Source of the DNA: Rhodobiaceae bacterium UBA7804
Lineage (GTDB): Bacteria > Pseudomonadota > Alphaproteobacteria > Parvibaculales > Parvibaculaceae
Reading direction: 5' to 3'
NCBI GenBank assembly: GCA_002480495.1
Contig: DLCG01000004.1
Location: 306,893-370,892 of the forward strand
DNA length: 64,000 nt
In this document: positions 61,165 through 64,000 of the stretch, piece after piece
Numbering within the stretch: position 1 is the stretch's first letter
How the letters are laid out: each line of letters begins with the position of its first letter
Translations under genes and position numbers: made by a program
The notes under the pieces: model-generated
What the model was told of the DNA's origin: nothing
The model's input: the letters and a program-made list of their open reading frames with translations, nothing else
Databases searched by the model: none

Positions 61165-62277
61165 TCAGGAAAGTTCACTCGCGAGAATTCTTCCACTGTT
61201 CTCTTCTTCGCCTACGCCGACGCTGCGTATTTTAGGAAGCGATTCGGGATGATGGTCGCGAATCCAGGCAACGAGCTTCTCTCTGACATTGCAGCGTAAA
61301 TCCCACGCATCCGGAGATGTGCGCGCGCTGACGAGCGCCCTGATCTCGATCGTGCGATCGGTCGCATCCGTCACCTGAATTACCGAGACTTTGCCATCCC
61401 AGAGCGGCTCTGCCTTCACAAGTTCGCAGAGATAGCTGCGCAATTCGTCGACAGGCAGCGTGTAGTCGGCATGGAGAAAGACAGTGCCGATGATGGACGC
61501 GCTTTCTCGCGTCCAGTTGGTAAAGGGGTTCTGGATGAAATATGAGAGCGGTACGATGAGCCGGCGCCAGTCCCAGATGCGGATGACGACATAAGTGCCG
61601 GTGATCTCCTCGATCCAGCCCCACTCGCCTTCCACAACGACGGCATCGTCAATGCGGATCGGCTGGGTCACGGCAATCTGTATTCCAGCGATCAGGTTTT
61701 CGAGAACGGGGCGCGCCGCAAGGCCGAGCACGAGACCTGCCGCGCCCGCCGATGCGAAAATACTCACGCCATACTGGCGCACGGAGTCGAAGGTCATCAG
61801 CGCCGCGCCAAGTGCAAGCAGCACGATCAGCGTATCGGCAACCCGGCGAAGAATCCGGATCTGCGTGACGTGCTTTCGCGCCTGCAGGTTGTCGGCAACA
61901 TCGATCCGGAACCGCGCGAGATAGATATCGCTCGCGATATGAACCGCCGCGATTGCCGTCCACCCGACAATCGCACAGAGAAACGCACCAAGAACCGAAC
62001 TCCAGACAGAAAGCGTATCCTCTTCAAGCGGTGACGCTTGCAGCACCAGTGCACATGCGATGAAAATCGCGACCACACGCGTGAGGCTCCTCGTTCGCCG
62101 GAGCAATGTCTGAACATAGATCGCCCGGCGAGAGAATGCTGCCGTGAGAACGCGGATGGTAATGCTGTGCAGCCCAATGGCCATTGCTATGGCCAGGCCA
62201 AGCAGTATGGGAACGATTGCCCATGCGGGCATCCAGGCAGCTATTTCCTCGAGCCGCGCGAATGCATTCTCCGGCAA
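61165..62277 (-). CDS. MscS-family mechanosensitive ion channel
   Basis: The 370-residue protein has four membrane segments and the MscS pore/beta domain: VSIFASAGAAGLVLGLAARPVLENLIAGIQIAVTQPI is the glycine/alanine-packed pore helix region, followed by IDDAVVVEGEWGWIEEITGTYVVIRIWDWRRLIVPLSYFIQNPF, the cytoplasmic beta domain. It would release solutes under hypo-osmotic shock. The start appears to be a TTG with GAGG upstream; an ATG 15 codons in is possible. Its neighbour, the betaine operon, makes the solute such channels release. Confidence 0.92.
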   Translation of the reverse strand: MPENAFARLEEIAAWMPAWAIVPILLGLAIAMAIGLHSITIRVLTAAFSRRAIYVQTLLRRTRSLTRVVAIFIACALVLQASPLEEDTLSVWSSVLGAFLCAIVGWTAIAAVHIASDIYLARFRIDVADNLQARKHVTQIRILRRVADTLIVLLALGAALMTFDSVRQYGVSIFASAGAAGLVLGLAARPVLENLIAGIQIAVTQPIRIDDAVVVEGEWGWIEEITGTYVVIRIWDWRRLIVPLSYFIQNPFTNWTRESASIIGTVFLHADYTLPVDELRSYLCELVKAEPLWDGKVSVIQVTDATDRTIEIRALVSARTSPDAWDLRCNVREKLVAWIRDHHPESLPKIRSVGVGEEENSGRILASELS

Positions 62278-62350
62278 AACCTGTCCTCATATCGAAGCCG
62301 CGATATGAAGAAGCTAGGGCTGGAGACCGCAGGTACAAGTCCGGATTGGC

Positions 62351-63109
62351 TCAGTGGCTTTCTCGAACCTCACGCCCGTTAAGCGGGTTGACCGGACGGT
62401 TGTTTCGTCCGAGCACCTCCGAAAGCCGCGATAACGTCTCGATGCTCGCCGTTACGGTTTCCTTCAGGACGATCCAGCGAACACCCTCGCTGCAGGGCGG
62501 CGTCGTCAGCGACCCCGCGAAAGTAAGATAGGCGAGCTCTGGCGGCAGCATCGATGCGGGGCTGAAATCCTTTCCAAGCGCCTCTTCGTCTCCCGCCTTT
62601 GCAGGCACGGGGAGCAAATCGAGAGCGCCCGCCCCACCCGGGCGCACCATCAGCGCGACAACAGCAAGGTTTCCTTCTTCGTCGCGATGAACGAAATGCG
62701 CCTCAAGCGGGAAATGCATCCCGTGAAACGTATTCTCGCTCGGCGTATGAAAGTGAAACTGCAGCAGCTCGTATTTCGCGTCACCGAAGGTCAGCATGTT
62801 TCCCGGCGCCACCTTCACCTGCACCGTATGCCCGAGATTGACGATGCTGGCCTGTCCGCGTGCATAGTCGATCTTCAGCACCGAGGACGATATCGGATGC
62901 TCTCCCGCAATATCGATGGGAGACTGTTCCTCTCCGCTCGCGCATGTCGCAAATTCCGGGCTGATGTCGGCCCAGCGCGAAGGCCCGTCACCGGCGCCAT
63001 ATCCCCACTCCGCATGCTCCTGCCGATCTTCCGCCCACGCGGGCGCCTTCCCCGCACCGATCAAACCCGCGGTTAGCAGCGCCGCGGCGATCATGAAAAA
63101 TCTGGCCAT
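62351..63109 (-). CDS. alpha-class carbonic anhydrase, secreted
   Basis: The 252-residue protein has a signal peptide (MARFFMIAAALLTAGLIGAGKAPAWA) and an alpha-carbonic anhydrase domain: HAEWGYG near 34, CASGEEQSPIDI, zinc ligands in LQFHFHTPSENTF and PLEAHFVHRD, and the C-terminal GSLTTPPCSEGVRWIVL. It hydrates CO2 in the periplasm or outside. Two cysteines (TCASG, PPCSEG) probably form the usual disulfide. It lies 73 bases upstream of the MscS gene on the same strand. Confidence 0.95.
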   Translation of the reverse strand: MARFFMIAAALLTAGLIGAGKAPAWAEDRQEHAEWGYGAGDGPSRWADISPEFATCASGEEQSPIDIAGEHPISSSVLKIDYARGQASIVNLGHTVQVKVAPGNMLTFGDAKYELLQFHFHTPSENTFHGMHFPLEAHFVHRDEEGNLAVVALMVRPGGAGALDLLPVPAKAGDEEALGKDFSPASMLPPELAYLTFAGSLTTPPCSEGVRWIVLKETVTASIETLSRLSEVLGRNNRPVNPLNGREVRESH

Positions 63110-63196
63110 TGTTACCCCCCTGTCTCGTCAGCCCATTGCAGTTTACTCACGCAATGTGACAGGCGGTAGCCTCCATCCACAGGAACCGCCTCGTCC

Positions 63197-63823
63197 CTAG
63201 TCCTGATCGGGTTCGACCTTGAGGGTTGGTACCGACCAGTTGAACAGAATGGCGGCTATGCGGATGGCCAGTGTCGCCATGATCGAAATCCAGAGCGAGA
63301 GGCCAGCGGACAACCCGGCCACATCGGCAAGCACGAAGAGCGCCGCGCCGCATAGCGCGGCAAGCGCATAGACCTCCTTGCGCAGGATGGTCGGCGTCCG
63401 GTTGGCAAGGACGTCGCGAATAATGCCGCCGACAATGCCGGTCACGACACCCATGATCACGGCGACGAAACCCGAGGTTCCGGCCTCGAGCGCCTTGCGC
63501 GTGCCAAGCGCCACGAAGACGGCGAGCCCGACAGCATCGGCAATTGCCACCGGCCGGCGCACCCGCGAAGCCCAGCCTGCAAGCGGAATGGTGCCGAGCG
63601 CGCAGACCCCCGCCAACACCACATACCAGGATGCCTGCGTCCAGAACACGGGCACTCCGAGCAGAAGATCGCGCACGGTCCCCCCGCCAACGGCGACGAT
63701 GACGCCGAGCACCATCACGCCAAACCAGTCCATTTGACGCTCACCCGCGACAAGCGCTCCGGAAACGGCGAAGGCTGCGATGCCGATGAGTTGGAGGAAT
63801 ATGAGAAGGTCGAACATGGCCAT
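63197..63823 (-). CDS. TRIC-type (UPF0126/YadS-like) membrane channel protein
   Basis: The 208-residue protein has about seven membrane segments arranged as two repeats with GALVAGERQMDWFGVMVLG, GGGTVRDLLLG and the second-repeat GIVGGIIRDVLANRTPTILRKEVYALAAL. This is the TRIC family, prokaryotic cation channels that conduct K+ or Na+. The start MAMFDLL (ATG) could also be the internal ATG two codons later. It lies 87 bases upstream of the carbonic anhydrase gene. Confidence 0.93.
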   Translation of the reverse strand: MAMFDLLIFLQLIGIAAFAVSGALVAGERQMDWFGVMVLGVIVAVGGGTVRDLLLGVPVFWTQASWYVVLAGVCALGTIPLAGWASRVRRPVAIADAVGLAVFVALGTRKALEAGTSGFVAVIMGVVTGIVGGIIRDVLANRTPTILRKEVYALAALCGAALFVLADVAGLSAGLSLWISIMATLAIRIAAILFNWSVPTLKVEPDQD

Positions 63824-64000
63824 GACGCAACGCTATCCCTCCGGTCACAGCAAAACCAGCGGGCACGGTCGACGAGGGGCAGCTTCGTGAGAAGGGGAAT
63901 GGCGGAGGGAAAGAACTTATCCTCTAACTCTCTGATAAGCTACGGCGAATCGCCCACAACTCCCGCCCATTTCCAGGCATTTCCTCGTATGCGCAGCTTT
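63824..64000. other. 177-base right edge without a supported gene
   Basis: No coding frame is convincing. A short inverted repeat, CTTATC (63916-63921) with GATAAG (63934-63939), is present. It is probably the promoter region of the TRIC gene and of whatever lies beyond the window. Confidence 0.4.

Noticed and set aside
61102..61299. 65-codon plus-strand frame between the MscS and GSMT genes
   Set aside because: It overlaps the MscS 3' end on the opposite strand and has no ribosome binding site or family resemblance.

Overview
The window is chromosomal core sequence from a high-GC alphaproteobacterium. Evidence for the class: the C4 haem gene hemA (5-aminolevulinate synthase), the order yceD-plsX-fabH, a Ros/MucR regulator, an LdtR-type MarR regulator, a CBP3-type cytochrome bc1 chaperone, a hybrid RibBX, and the supercluster folK-rpoZ-rsh-pyrE-pdxJ-acpS-lepB-rnc-era-recO. 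The overall impression is of a Parvibaculum-like genus, but that is recall and not a computed placement. I saw no tRNA or rRNA gene, CRISPR array, prophage or insertion sequence.

Layout. 0.1-3.4 kb (minus): fatty-acid and phospholipid initiation (fabH, plsX), a DUF177 protein and a bc1 chaperone. 3.5-4.0 kb (plus): a BamE-type lipoprotein, separated from the proton pyrophosphatase hppA by a bidirectional terminator. 6.4-13.2 kb (minus): thiL, nusB and the riboflavin genes ribH-ribBX-ribE-ribD with nrdR and glyA. 13.6-18.6 kb: a MucR-like regulator whose zinc-binding histidines are replaced, hemA, a glycerophosphodiesterase, an L,D-transpeptidase and its likely regulator LdtR. 18.8-21.9 kb (minus): three enzymes of valine (isobutyryl-CoA) breakdown. 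22.0-25.8 kb: hemB, a TetR regulator, and a hydroxyacid dehydrogenase overlapping an ornithine decarboxylase.

25.9-29.6 kb holds what I consider the most unusual locus: exbB-exbD-exbD-tonB-like, divergent from a marR gene, with a perfect palindrome between them. The second ExbD has Asn where the proton-carrying Asp should be. The TonB-like protein has a normal TonB anchor and proline-rich stalk but ends in a cysteine-containing beta-rich domain in place of the TonB C-terminal domain.

29.9-38.8 kb (plus): motA-motB, an RDD membrane protein, an SLC13-type permease with RCK_C domains, the leucyl/arginyl-protein transferase bpt, and a TRAP transporter (dctPQM) with a one-base overlap to a membrane-anchored beta-domain protein. 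38.9-51.8 kb (minus): parC, an inverted pair of REP-like hairpins, recO, a CNNM/CorC protein, era, rnc, lepB, acpS, pdxJ, a DUF2062 protein, pyrE, rsh, rpoZ and folK. 52.0-58.2 kb: a NYN nuclease and a family-5 uracil-DNA glycosylase, smpB and dapA on the opposite strand, a lytic transglycosylase and an alpha/beta hydrolase.

58.2-63.8 kb (minus) looks like a stress and osmotic region: a methyltransferase-like protein, a two-gene glycine betaine synthesis operon (glycine/sarcosine and sarcosine/dimethylglycine N-methyltransferases), an MscS-type channel, a secreted alpha-carbonic anhydrase and a TRIC-type channel. Betaine accumulates solute on upshock and MscS releases it on downshock, so their adjacency is functionally coherent. 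De novo betaine synthesis from glycine is known mainly from halophiles, so this suggests a marine or saline-tolerant lifestyle.
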